Below, in pieces: positions 1 to 11,600 of a DNA stretch of 64,000 bases. Under the pieces are notes generated by a model that saw only the letters and a list, made by a program, of their open reading frames with translations, was not told the origin of the DNA and did no database searches. Position 1 is the first letter of the stretch. Each line of letters starts with the position of its first letter. The translations under genes and the position numbers were made by a program. The DNA comes from Marinomonas spartinae (GTDB lineage Bacteria; Pseudomonadota; Gammaproteobacteria; Pseudomonadales; Marinomonadaceae): NCBI RefSeq assembly GCF_900089775.1, contig NZ_FLOB01000001.1:620001-684000 (forward strand), written 5' to 3'.

Positions 1-2632
1 CAGTAAATGGGTCCGGCAAGAAACGTTCGCTGGTTTGTTCTGGTTGATGTAAATAACCGCGGGCTAAACCCGTTTCATCGCCAATATAGAGTTCCCCCGC
101 TTCGCCTAGTGGCACAGGGTTTAACTGCTCATCCAGAACGTACAAACGGCGGGAGCCAACTGGCTCTCCGATGGGCGCATAGGCCGTGGGAAAGGAATCT
201 CCTGGGTAGGCGCGCCAGATCAAAGGGGTAACCACGGTTTCCGTGGGCCCATAACCATTGATGATACGTGGTGGGCGAACTAAGGTTTGCAGTCTCGCAT
301 AGGTTTCACGGGTAAACGCCTCTCCGCCTAATGTCCAAGAGCGCACGGCCAATGTTGGCTGGGTGGCTTCTATCCAATCCAATAATGGGGCCACATAGCT
401 TGGTGGGAAGCAAGCGATGGTGACGCCTTCTTCTTGCAGCACACGACATGTTTTTTCCGCACTCCATAGGGCTTGATCGCGGATGATTAATTTGGCGCCA
501 AAGGCCAGTGGAACCGTCCAGCGTTCTACTGCGCCATCAAAGCTGATGGAAGCAAAGTGCAGCTCGATATCATCTGGAGTCATCCCATATTGTTTGCCGA
601 TGGTTTGTACATGCATGCTTAAGCCATCATGGGCAATGGCAACGCCTTTGGGTTTGCCCGTTGAGCCGGAGGTATAAATAATATACGCCAGTTGCTCAGG
701 ATAAAGTGTCAGGGCGGGAGCGACGGTATTTTGTTGACTCAGGTCCAGTTCATCAATCGCTAACAACTGGACCGTTTGCTGAGTAATAGCGCGGTTTATT
801 TGGTGCCAGCGAGTGGTGAGCGTTTGATGTGAAAGCAGGTACTTGGCACCTGAATCTTCGATCATGTAAGCCAGTCGTTCCGTGGGGTAGTCTGGATCTA
901 GGGGTAAAAAAGCGCCGCCCGCTTTCATAATAGCGATCATGGCGATAATCATATTACCGCCACGCTCAAATAAAACCCCCACGGGTTCATCTTGGCGGAT
1001 GCCCAGCCCGATTAAATAGTGAGCCAGTTGGTTGGACTGAGATTCCAGCTCGGCGAAGGTGTATTGTGCCCCAGATTGTTTTAGCGCAATCGCATTCGGA
1101 CGCACTACTGCCTGTTTAGCGATCAAGCTCGTAATGGGGGCAAACTGCCATGAGCCATTCGGTTGAGCCAGTGTATTGAGACGTTTGATGTCTCCCTCGC
1201 TCAGTAGATTGATTCGCGCCAAGGGGAGCGGTAGGTTCTCTTCTAGGGTGTCAGTGAGACGCTCTAGCATCGGGAATAGCTGTGTCATGGCTTGCTGGGC
1301 AATACGGTCTTTGGCATAGGTGAGAATGACACGGGTATGGTCAGCGTGTTCACGAATGTCTAAGGCCACATCGAACAAGGCAAAGAGACCTGACTGGTGG
1401 ATGGGTTTTATGGTCACCTCTGGTGATAGCTGTGCGCTGGTTTGGGCCACCATTTGATGGTTAAACAGTACCTGAAAGAAAGGGGTTTCCCCTGGTGCGC
1501 GTTCGGTTAATAAAGATGCGACAATCTGATCGAACGGTACTAATTGATGGTCCTGTGCTTGTAGCACTTTTTGATGGGCGGTTTGGATGCTATCCATCAA
1601 GGGGCTGCTTGGGGCGATGGTTTGCTTAATGACTAAGGTATTGACGAAAAAGCCAATGACATTAGCGACTTCGGCCCGTTGTCGATTTGCTAGAGGGATA
1701 CCAATGGAGATAGTTTGCTGTTTTGAAGCCTTGGCTAGGGCACTTTGCCACAGACCTAACCAGAGACTGGACGTGGTGACAGACAACTGGCGCGCTATCT
1801 GCTTAAGGGCCTGATGCTGTCGAGAAGAGACTGTCAACTGGAGACTGTCTGCCAAACGGCGTTGATTGGGCGTTACTTCTCCCTGCCAAGCAAACAACTT
1901 TTCTGGCTGATGGGTGCCGATCTCTTGACGCCAAAAGTCCAAATGTTCTTGATCTTTTCCTGCCTTTAATAGGGCCGTTTGCCAAATGGCATAATCTGCG
2001 TATTGGATATCCAGTGGGGTGAGCGTGATGGCCTGATAAGCCTTGATCAGGTCGCCCATAAATATGTCCACAGACCAGCCATCGGACACAAGGTGGTGCA
2101 TCACCAGGTGTAATTGGTAGCGCTTTTCTTCGAGGCGGATGCTCTGAGCACGGATGGGTAAGCCGCGATAAAGGTCAAATGGCTTGCTTAAAAAGGCCTC
2201 GTTGGCTTGTTGTAAAGTGTGTTCATCTGCGTCTTGTTGATCCCAGCTCTCTATGCTGATAACTGGCTGGTTTTCAATAAATTGAAAGGTTTCTCCAGCT
2301 TCATCCTGAACAAATCGCGTACGCAGAGTATGATGTTTTTCCATCATCTTTAGCAACGCACTCTGCAGTTGCTTAAGATCCAGTGGCCCTGAAACCTCAA
2401 AACAGCCTCCCATATGGTAGGCGCTGTTGCCTGTATCTAACTGATAGATGTCCCACATCCGCTTTTGCGCGGGAGACAAAGGGATCAGTTTGGGCCTCTC
2501 GCCGGCTACAATGGGCAGTGTTTCAAAGTTTAAGCCCTTGCCATCAAGAAGACGGATAAACTTGATTTGTTCTTGCTCACCAAGTTGTAAAAAGCGTTTC
2601 GCTAAGGCTGTTTTGTCATTTTTCGCAGTCAT
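1..2632 (-). CDS. Nonribosomal peptide synthetase, C-A module (C-terminus beyond window)
   Basis: The frame is open from an ATG at 2632 to the left edge, so the protein is cut at its C-terminal side. Reading it directly gives a condensation domain (HHLVSDGWS, the HHxxxDG motif) in the first ~430 residues, then an adenylation domain with TSGSTGKPKG and GYGPTE. The pocket residues I extract by alignment to GrsA/EntF positions are D,G,E,C,T,G,G,V,T. This is the same code as modules 1 and 2 of the upstream gene and resembles codes of basic residues (Orn/Lys type, recalled, not searched). The ATG overlaps the TGA of the upstream NRPS gene (ATGA), so the two are translationally coupled and this is module 4 of the line. 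The carrier domain, any later modules and the release domain lie outside the window. Confidence 0.95.
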   Translation of the reverse strand, partial: MTAKNDKTALAKRFLQLGEQEQIKFIRLLDGKGLNFETLPIVAGERPKLIPLSPAQKRMWDIYQLDTGNSAYHMGGCFEVSGPLDLKQLQSALLKMMEKHHTLRTRFVQDEAGETFQFIENQPVISIESWDQQDADEHTLQQANEAFLSKPFDLYRGLPIRAQSIRLEEKRYQLHLVMHHLVSDGWSVDIFMGDLIKAYQAITLTPLDIQYADYAIWQTALLKAGKDQEHLDFWRQEIGTHQPEKLFAWQGEVTPNQRRLADSLQLTVSSRQHQALKQIARQLSVTTSSLWLGLWQSALAKASKQQTISIGIPLANRQRAEVANVIGFFVNTLVIKQTIAPSSPLMDSIQTAHQKVLQAQDHQLVPFDQIVASLLTERAPGETPFFQVLFNHQMVAQTSAQLSPEVTIKPIHQSGLFALFDVALDIREHADHTRVILTYAKDRIAQQAMTQLFPMLERLTDTLEENLPLPLARINLLSEGDIKRLNTLAQPNGSWQFAPITSLIAKQAVVRPNAIALKQSGAQYTFAELESQSNQLAHYLIGLGIRQDEPVGVLFERGGNMIIAMIAIMKAGGAFLPLDPDYPTERLAYMIEDSGAKYLLSHQTLTTRWHQINRAITQQTVQLLAIDELDLSQQNTVAPALTLYPEQLAYIIYTSGSTGKPKGVAIAHDGLSMHVQTIGKQYGMTPDDIELHFASISFDGAVERWTVPLAFGAKLIIRDQALWSAEKTCRVLQEEGVTIACFPPSYVAPLLDWIEATQPTLAVRSWTLGGEAFTRETYARLQTLVRPPRIINGYGPTETVVTPLIWRAYPGDSFPTAYAPIGEPVGSRRLYVLDEQLNPVPLGEAGELYIGDETGLARGYLHQPEQTSERFLPDPFT

Positions 2633-5600
2633 AAGTTATCCAAGTCGTCCATCAATGCCGCCATGACATCGAGTTCGTCCTGCTCCGATTGGTGTTGTGT
2701 TTGGTAGTGAGGCTCAAGGCTGTCGGTGAGTGCCTGTAAAGACGTGGCGGCAAAAAAGTCTTTTAAGGTCAGGGTGAGTCCCAGTTCTTGTTGCGTCAAA
2801 GCCACCACTTTGGTGGCCAATAGAGAGTGTCCGCCAAGGGCAAAAAAGTTGTCATCGAGCCCTACTTGCTCAACGCCCAGAATGGTTTGCCAGGTTTGGG
2901 CGAACCATTTTTCTAGTGCGGATTCTGGAGCGCGATAGCGTACTTGATTCCACTCTGGAGAAGGCAATGCCTTACGATCACGCTTGCCGCTTGGGGATAA
3001 CGGCATCGCATCGAGGCCAATAAAGATGGCAGGCACCATGTAATCGGGTAAATGTTCATAAAGATGACGTTTTACCTCCACTTCATGGTCCGCCGTCCAA
3101 TCTTTGCACACCAAGTAAGCGACCAGTTGGGTATGGCCCTTATCCTGTTGCGAGCCAATTTGATAGTGGTAGGCGATTACGGCGGATTCATCGATTAGTT
3201 TATGTTGATTAAGTACCGCTTCTATTTCTTCCAATTCGATACGCAACCCGCGAATTTTGACCTGATGATCCAGTCGATCAAGATATTCCAAGCGACCGTC
3301 AGGCATGCGCAAGACTTTATCGCCAGTGCGGTACATGCGAGAACCGGCTGCTCCCCAAGGGTTAGGGACAAAGCGCTCGGCGGTTAAATCAGCGCGGCCA
3401 AGGTATTCTCGTGCTAATCCATCGCCAGCCAAATAGAGTTCCCCTGGAATGCCGATTGGAAGGGGATTCCAGCAGTCATCCAGCACATGCAGTTGCGTAT
3501 TGCTGATCGGATAGCCAATGGGCGTGCGTCTGCCAAGCGGTTGCTGGCATTGCCAATAACTGACATCAATGGCGGCTTCGGTGGGGCCATATAAGTTGTG
3601 AAGTTGACAGGTGGACAGAGTCGTCAGCACTTTATCGACAGACTCCACGGGCAACGCCTCCCCACTACAGATAATGCGTTTTAGGCTGCGGCAATGGGCC
3701 ATGTCTGTTTCGTTGGCAAAGGCGTGTAACATGGATGGCACAAAGTGAATGGTGGTGACGTCTTGCTCAATGATGGTGTGATGCAAGCGCTCTGGCTGAC
3801 GATGAGACTCAGGTGGGGCAATGGCAAGTCGGGCACCGACCATTAGGGGCCAGAAAAACTCCCAGACCGAGACATCAAAACTAAAGGGGGTTTTCTGTAA
3901 AACACAATCCTCTGCTGTTAGTGAGTATTCGCTTTGCATCCACTGTAGACGGTTTTGTAAGGCGGCTTGTGTGTTAACGACGCCTTTTGGTAACCCTGTG
4001 GAACCTGAGGTGAAAATGACATATAACGCCAGATCCTGTTGCCAGTGAACACGGGGGGGCGTCAGACTTTCGGACGACGTATCGAGGCTATCGATTGTGA
4101 CATAACGGCAATGGGATGAGGCAGGCCACTGGCTGAGGGTTGGCTCATCTGTTAGCAGTAAGGAGACCTCGGCCGCGTCGAGAATATAGCTGAGGCGCTC
4201 CTTAGGGTAACTAGGATCCAAGGGAACATAGGCTCCCCCTGCGCGAGTAATGGCGTGTAGGCCGATGACTAAGTCAATAGAGCGTGGCAGGCCAAGTCCA
4301 ACACGGGTTTCTTCTTTGACGCCTTGCTGGCGTAGCCAGTTGGCCAGTTGGGTAACTTGACGATCAAAGTCACGATAGTTGAGTGTTTGGTTGCCCATCG
4401 ACAACGCGGTCGCATCGGGTGTGCGCTGGGCTTGTTGAATAATACTTAACGGTGGGGGTAACAGTTCCCCCCAATCTTTGTCCGTTGCATTGAATTGCTT
4501 AATGTATTGGGCCTGTGAGGCATCTACCAAGGTTAGCTCTGCCAGCGTTTTTGGCTGACCATTGGCGACGCTTTCCAGTAGCAGGAACCAGTGTTCAATT
4601 AAGGATTGAGCAAAGGCTTCATCAAAAATGGGTGAAGCGTAGTTAACAAAGCCTGTCCACTTCTCGTTGCCATCGATGGTGTCCGTGAACTGTTGGATAT
4701 CGAGACTTAATTCAAGTTGAGCACCGACTACTCCAGGATCAAACAAGCTAATGTCTAAGTCATCGACATGCTGAAGAGCGGCTAGATCCATTTGTTGGAA
4801 GTTGAAGCTGGTCTGATAAAGGGGATGATGCTGTATATTACCCGCGACACCGAGCGCTTCCACAATGGCTTCAAAGGGAACATGCTGACGAGCCAGGGCC
4901 TGCTGGAAAAACCCAGTGACTTGCTTCACTAAGTCCGAGAAGGTATCGGTGGCTTTGATATTAGCGGGAATCGTGAGGCTGTTAATAAAGCAGCCTTGCA
5001 TATCCAGTGTATCGGGTTGGTGTCGTCCCGCGACAGGAACCCCCACGCGAATGTCATGCTGACTTGTGTATTTGTGCATTAGTAAATGCCAAAGACTGAG
5101 CATCACGTTAAAGGTGGTTGTCTGATGAGCCGAGGCAAGTGAACGGATGTGTGTGACTTGTTGTTCACTCAATACAAAATGATAGCGTCTGCCATGTACT
5201 TGCTGTGGGTCTCTTGGCACTTCGCTGTGCAGGATGAGTGGATCAATATCGGTTTGCAGTGCCTGCGTCCACCACAGAAGATCTTGTTTAGCTTGCGGTG
5301 TTTGTAGCCAATCCCGTTGCCAATAAGCGTAATCAGCATAATCCAATGTCTTAAGGGAATCGATATTTGACTTAATACCTCTCGCTAGATCCTGATACAG
5401 GGTGAACCATTCCTTAATGAGCTGCTGTATGGAGAGGCCATCACTAATAATATGATGGAGGACCAAAAGCAGTTCGTGTTCGTTCGCATTGTGTTCGATA
5501 GCGTACACTCGCATAAGGGGCGCTTGGGCAAAATCAAATGGTTCGCTTATCCAGTTTTTTCGTTGTGGTTCAAGGGCGGTAAATTCGCAGGCTTGATGGT

Positions 5601-8600
5601 AGGTAATAGAGACTGGCACCTCTTGGTGGATGGTCTGCATCAGCTCGCCTTCCACTTGAACAAAAGTGGTACGAAAAATTTCATGTTTGTTTACTAAGGA
5701 CTGCAGCGCGAGGGCTAAATGTGCGCGATCAAGCTGGCCTGTCAACTTGATGCCCAAAGGCATATGATAAGCTGAACTGTCGGGCATCAGCTCTTGAACA
5801 AACCATAAGCGCTTTTGTGCGGCACTGACTGGCATGTGGGATAACCGTGGGACCGCCTTCATAGCAAGGGCTTCGTTATGGGACTGACACTGTTTGGCCA
5901 TTTCACTCAATACGGGCGCATCGAACACCGCTTGCAGTGGCAAGTGTATCTGATGATTTTGTTGCAAACGGCCGACCAATTGGGTCGCGAGCAGTGATTG
6001 ACCACCAAGGGTAAAAAAGTCGTCGTGCCGGCTAATTTTGTCGAGTGTTAGCAGGTGCTGCCATTCGCTGGCGAGTAAGGTTTCTACATCACCTTGAGGG
6101 GCAACAAAATCTTGGTGCGATGTCTCTATCTCCGGCTCTGGTAGGCGCTTTTTATCCACTTTACTGGCGGGGGTGAGTGGCAAAGCATCCAACACCATCA
6201 GTTGAGAAGGCACCATATAATCCGGCAGCGCGTGCTTCATTTTCTGTAAAATGGCTTGGCTATCGAGAGAGGTGGCTTGGCTTTCGATATAGCCAACCAG
6301 CCGTTTTCCTGTCGGCCCATCAAAGGCCACAACGGCACTTCGGCGACTACCGCTAAGTTGCTGCAAGCGGGATTCAATTTCCCCTAATTCAATGCGGAAC
6401 CCACGGATTTTGATTTGATCGTCTGCTCTCCCCAAATATTCCATGACGCCGTCTTCACGCCAGCGGACTAGGTCGCCAGTTCGATACATGCGTTCACCAT
6501 ATCGACTAAAAGGATTGGGCATAAAACGCTCGGCGGTGAGCTCCGGGCGAGCGAGGTAGCCCCGCGCTAACCCTGTTTCGTCACCAATGTAGAGTTCCCC
6601 ACAGACACCAGAAGGCACGGGGCGTAAGTCTTTATCCAGCACGAACAGATCGCGGGCGCCGACGGCTGTCCCAATGGGGGCATAGGCACTGTCAAGTGGC
6701 GTATCCCTATAAGCTTGCCAGATTAACGGCGTAACAACGGTTTCTGTTGGACCGTAGCCATTAATAATACGTGGTGGTTGTAGAGTACGTTGCAAAGCAA
6801 AATAAGTATCGCGAGTAAACGCTTCGCCACCCAATGTCCATGAGCGAACATGGAGTTGGGGTTTGGGGTTAGCCGCTTGTATCCATTCCAGTAAAGGGCC
6901 TACATAGCTAGGAGGGAAGCAGGCAATGGTGATGTGCTCTCTTTCTAGTACCTCGCAGGTTTCTTGGGCACTCCAGAGGGATTGATCACGAATCACTAGG
7001 GTAGAGCCAAATGCTAAAGGGGTGGCCCAACGCTCAATGGCACCGTCAAAGCTGATGGAGGCAAAATGCAGTTCTCTGTCTGAGGGTTGCATACCATAGC
7101 GCTGTCCTATGGTTTGCACATGCATGCTTAACCCTAATTGGCTGATACAGACGCCTTTTGGTCTGCCAGTCGAGCCAGAGGTATAGATGACATAAGCCAA
7201 CTGGTCGGGTAAAAGCACGGGGTTTTCACTTAAAGAAGCGGTCAAATCAATGGTATTGAAACTTATAAGAGGCGTTTTTTCGCCTATACGCTGTGCTAAT
7301 GATAAGGACGATGGATCACTGATTAAGAGTGCCGTCCCACTGTCTTCGACCATATAGCGTAAACGGTCTTCTGGATAAGAGGGGTCGAGTGGTAGGAAGG
7401 CGGCTCCCGCCTTTAAAATGCCGATCATCGCGACCAACATTTCATTACTCCGTTGGAATAAGGCGCCAACAATACTGTCTTGATGAATACCTTGGGCAAG
7501 CAGTTCAGCCGCTACGGCGTCACTTTGTTGGTCTAGCGCTTGGTAGGTTAATACCGCGGCTTGTTTTCCGCCCGCTAGTAACGGATTGGCGACTAATGCT
7601 TGTTGGTTCGGCCGTTGCTCGGCTTGTTTGCGAAACAGCTCAGTAAATGGGATATAGTGCCAAGGCTCAGAGGGTTTTACATGTTTTTGTAAGATATTTT
7701 TTTGGGTGTTATCTAGCACATTAATGCTGTTAAGTGGTTGTGCTAAACCATGTACTAGCTGCTCAAGATAATGACTTGTTGTCGCCTGTAATGACGCTAT
7801 TTGTGTGGTACTAAAGCAAGCGGAATCATAAGCAAAGACAATGTCTAATTGTTCACTAGGCAACACAGCCAACGTAAGAGGGTAGTGGGTGAACTCATAG
7901 CTGTCTGGTTCACCGATAGTGAGTTCCCCTTGTTGAAAGAGGCTTTGATCCAGTGGGTAGTTTTCGAATACCACCAAGGTGTCGAAAAGCGACTCTCCGG
8001 CAAGGGGAGAGTACTGTTGCACTTGGGACAAGGCCGTGTGGCTAAATTCGCGCTGACTGCTGGTTTGATTTTGTATGGCGTTTAGCCAGTCTCGAATGGT
8101 TTGTTGCCAACAAATTCTATGGGTCACAGGAAGCGTATTAATAAAGAGCCCGACCATGGTATCGCTATGGGCGAGGGTGGTGGGTCGGCCAGCTACTGTA
8201 TTACCAAAAACGGGATTGTCTTGCCCTGTATAACGCTGCAAGGTCAGTAGCCAAGCGCCTTGAATTAAGGTGTTGAGCGTGAGACCTGAGTGCTTGAGAT
8301 CCTGTTGCCAATTGGCCAGGGTGGTGGTGTCTATTCTGATGGTACTACGTACATGATCTTGTTGCGGCTGGGGCCGACCATACACATTCGCCAGCAAAGT
8401 GGGGGCCTCAATATGGCTTAAAAAATCACGCCAGTAAGGCTCAACTGACGCTGTATTTTGTTGGCGGATCCAGCTGAGATAGTCGGAAAAATCCTGTTGT
8501 ACGGGGGGCAGAGTGTGACCGTGATACAGGCTAAAGAGTTCGGTTAATAGCACACCAGTACTCCAACCATCCATGAGTAGATGATGGATGGTAAACACGC

Positions 8601-11600
8601 ATTGCAGTGTCTGATCTGTGGTTTGGATTAAATCGACCCGCCACAACGGTTGCGGTGTGCTAATGAGGTTTTGTTGTAAATCAAACCCCTGCTCAACAAG
8701 ATGCTGTTGAATCTGTGTCAGGTGACATCCTTTTTGCTCTCGGGCATCTTGATAGGAACTTATCAGAGGCAGGCTTGACCAGACCAATAAGTGCGCTTGT
8801 CCCTCAACTTGGCTGATGGTCGAGCGCAGCATGGTGTGACGCTGCATAAGCTGTTGCCAGCAGGCTAATAGCTTATTCGGTTCTGCGCCATGAATCGGCA
8901 AGGTGATTTGGTTTACATAGGTGTGCTTGTCGTTAGCAAGTTGTGAATGGAAATAGAGCCCTTGCTGTAAAGTGGATAAAGGCAGGATCTTTTCCGGCAA
9001 CTGACCATCGGGCTGTGACAGAATTGCTTGGCTGATGGTGGTGAGTGACGCTTGGTTTAGCACTGTGCCCAGCGCATCCTGTTGGGTCAAAATAGCCGAG
9101 TGTTGCTGGCAATGCTGAGTAATGGCTTTGGTTGCCTGATCGAGATGTTGAATAAAGCGTTCACTTTGTGACTCGTTAAATAACAGGTGATCCAGCTCTA
9201 TATCAAATTCAATTCCTTGGTCTATTTCAGAAATATTGACAGCGATGGCTGCATCGCTGATACCGTTGTCTGGTCGCCATAAACCAAACTCCTTGAGAGG
9301 TAGGCCAGAGAGGTGATTTTGCGTTGCTCGACCAAGGTAGTTAAATAACACATCGATGCCGTCAGCATAGGACCATTCCCCTTGCAATATTCCAGCAGAA
9401 TAACCAATGCCTCCCGCTGGTCGCGCTAAACTAAGGTCTTTAGTGTGGGCTAAGGTCGCGCTTAAATCGTCACTGATAAGGATTTTTTGCGGGAATAAAG
9501 CCGTATGCCAGTTAATGCTACGTGACAGATCAAGATGAAAGGCATCCGCGAAACGGCCATGACTTTCTTTATGGATTAGGAATGTTTTCTGTTGTTGATA
9601 GTGACCTAACGCATGGGCGACGACGCACAGTAAGCTGGTTTCCTTATCCAGTCTGGCGAACCGCTGAGTGCTGGCAAACAATCTTTGTGCCGAGCTGGAA
9701 GTGAGGTGCCATTGATGTTTGCGGATTGCTCCCCGCTGTGTCGGAAACACGGGAGGATGAACTTGTTCTGTCCAATAGCGGTGTTCTTGATCGGACCATG
9801 AATAGTTGTGCAGTGCTTGATACCAATCCCCTTGGTGGTGAGTTTTGGCGGGCAAATGGCTCGCTTTATTGTGTAAGCTCCCTTGATAGAGGCTCATCAA
9901 GTCCTCTAACAATATCGGCCACGACAACGCATCGATTACCAAGTGATGGATCGCCAGTAGAGTATCACCACTTTCCAGGTGGACACCTAAGGAGAGCAGC
10001 AACCCCGCGCTTGGGTCAATGGCTTGTTGTATGGCGTCGCTATCGAGTGGCTGGTTTTGTATTTGTAAGGCGAATCTTCTTTGATCAAGATAGGTGGCGG
10101 TTCGGCTGTCGTTGAATCTCAGTCGCAAGGCATCATGGTGTTCTAGCAACTTTGTCACTGCCGTATTCAGAGCTTCTTGATGAACGGGGGTCGGCAGTTG
10201 AAAACGCGCAAACTGATTGCACAATGTCAGTGAATACTGTTCGACAAAGCGCGATTGCATCGGCAGCAAGGCGACCTCTCCTCTAAGAGGATGTTGTTGC
10301 GCTGTTTTGGTTTGGTTATCAACAAGGCAATCGGCCATGTCTGATAACACAGGATGGTCAAACACCTGTTTGGGACTTAACATCAGTTGGTGCTGACGCA
10401 ACTTGCCGACCAATTGTAAGGCACTAATGGAATCGCCACCGCAAGAGAAAAAGTGACTGTTAGCGCCAATAGCATGGGTATTTAATATGTCTCGCCATAG
10501 GTCAGCCAATAATGTTTGCCGAGGTGTGGTCAAGGGGCTGTTTGTGTCGTTCAGTTGTTCCCACTGAGGAGCGGGGAGCCTATTTCGGTCAATTTTACCC
10601 GCTGGCGTGATGGGGAATTGCTCTGCCATCATAATGTGAGAAGGCACCATGTAATCCGGTAACTGCTGAGCGAGTGCCGTTAACCATGGTGCCGAGTCTT
10701 GTTGGGTGTCATGCGTTTGCACATAGCCCACCAGCTTTTTCCCATTTGGCGAGTCGTGGGCGACAACGGCACACCATTTTGCTTGGGATACGGTTTGTAG
10801 GCAGGACTCAATCTCCCCTAACTCAATACGAAAACCGCGAATTTTGACCTGTTGATCTGCTCGACCAAAGTATTCAACAACGCCATTTTCATTAAAACGA
10901 ACTAAGTCACCAGTGCGGTACATACGTTCGCCATTCGCTGCAAATGGATCAGGTAAAAAGCGCTCAGCGGTCAGGTCTGCTCGCTTCAAGTAGCCACGGG
11001 CAAGGCCCACCTCCATGCCAATGTAGAGTTCACCTATGACCCCAGCGGGTAAACGTTGTAATTGAGCGTCTAACACATACAGTTGACGAGCACCAACAGC
11101 GGAACCAATGGGAGCGTAAGCACTGGTTAAGGTATCCTGTGGATAGGCTCGCCATATTAATGGGGTAACAATGGTTTCGGTTGGGCCATAGCCATTAATG
11201 ATTCTAGGTGGGGCGATAACTCGTTGAATGCGTTCAAAAGTTTCCCGAGTGAAAGCTTCTCCACCTAAGGTAATCGAGCGTAATGTTAATGAGGGTTGTG
11301 TCTCTTCTATCCAGTCTAATAAGGGGCCGACATAACTTGGTGGAAAACAGGCAATAGTTACTTTTTCGTTACATAAAATCTGTGTGGTTTGCTCTGGTGT
11401 CCATAGCGCTTGATCACGAATGATGAGTCGAGCACCAAAGGCAAGGGGAACTGTCCAGCGCTCAAGGGCACCATCAAAGCTGATGGAGGCAAAGTGCAAC
11501 TCTGTGTCGTGTGGTGTCATACCATATTCTTGGCCAATGGTTTGCACATGCATGGTTAAGCCAAGATGATCGACGGCCACCCCTTTGGGCATACCCGTTG

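Noticed and set aside
7329-8085. Plus-strand open frames inside the NRPS genes
   Set aside because: They are antisense shadows of conserved NRPS coding sequence with no ribosome sites.
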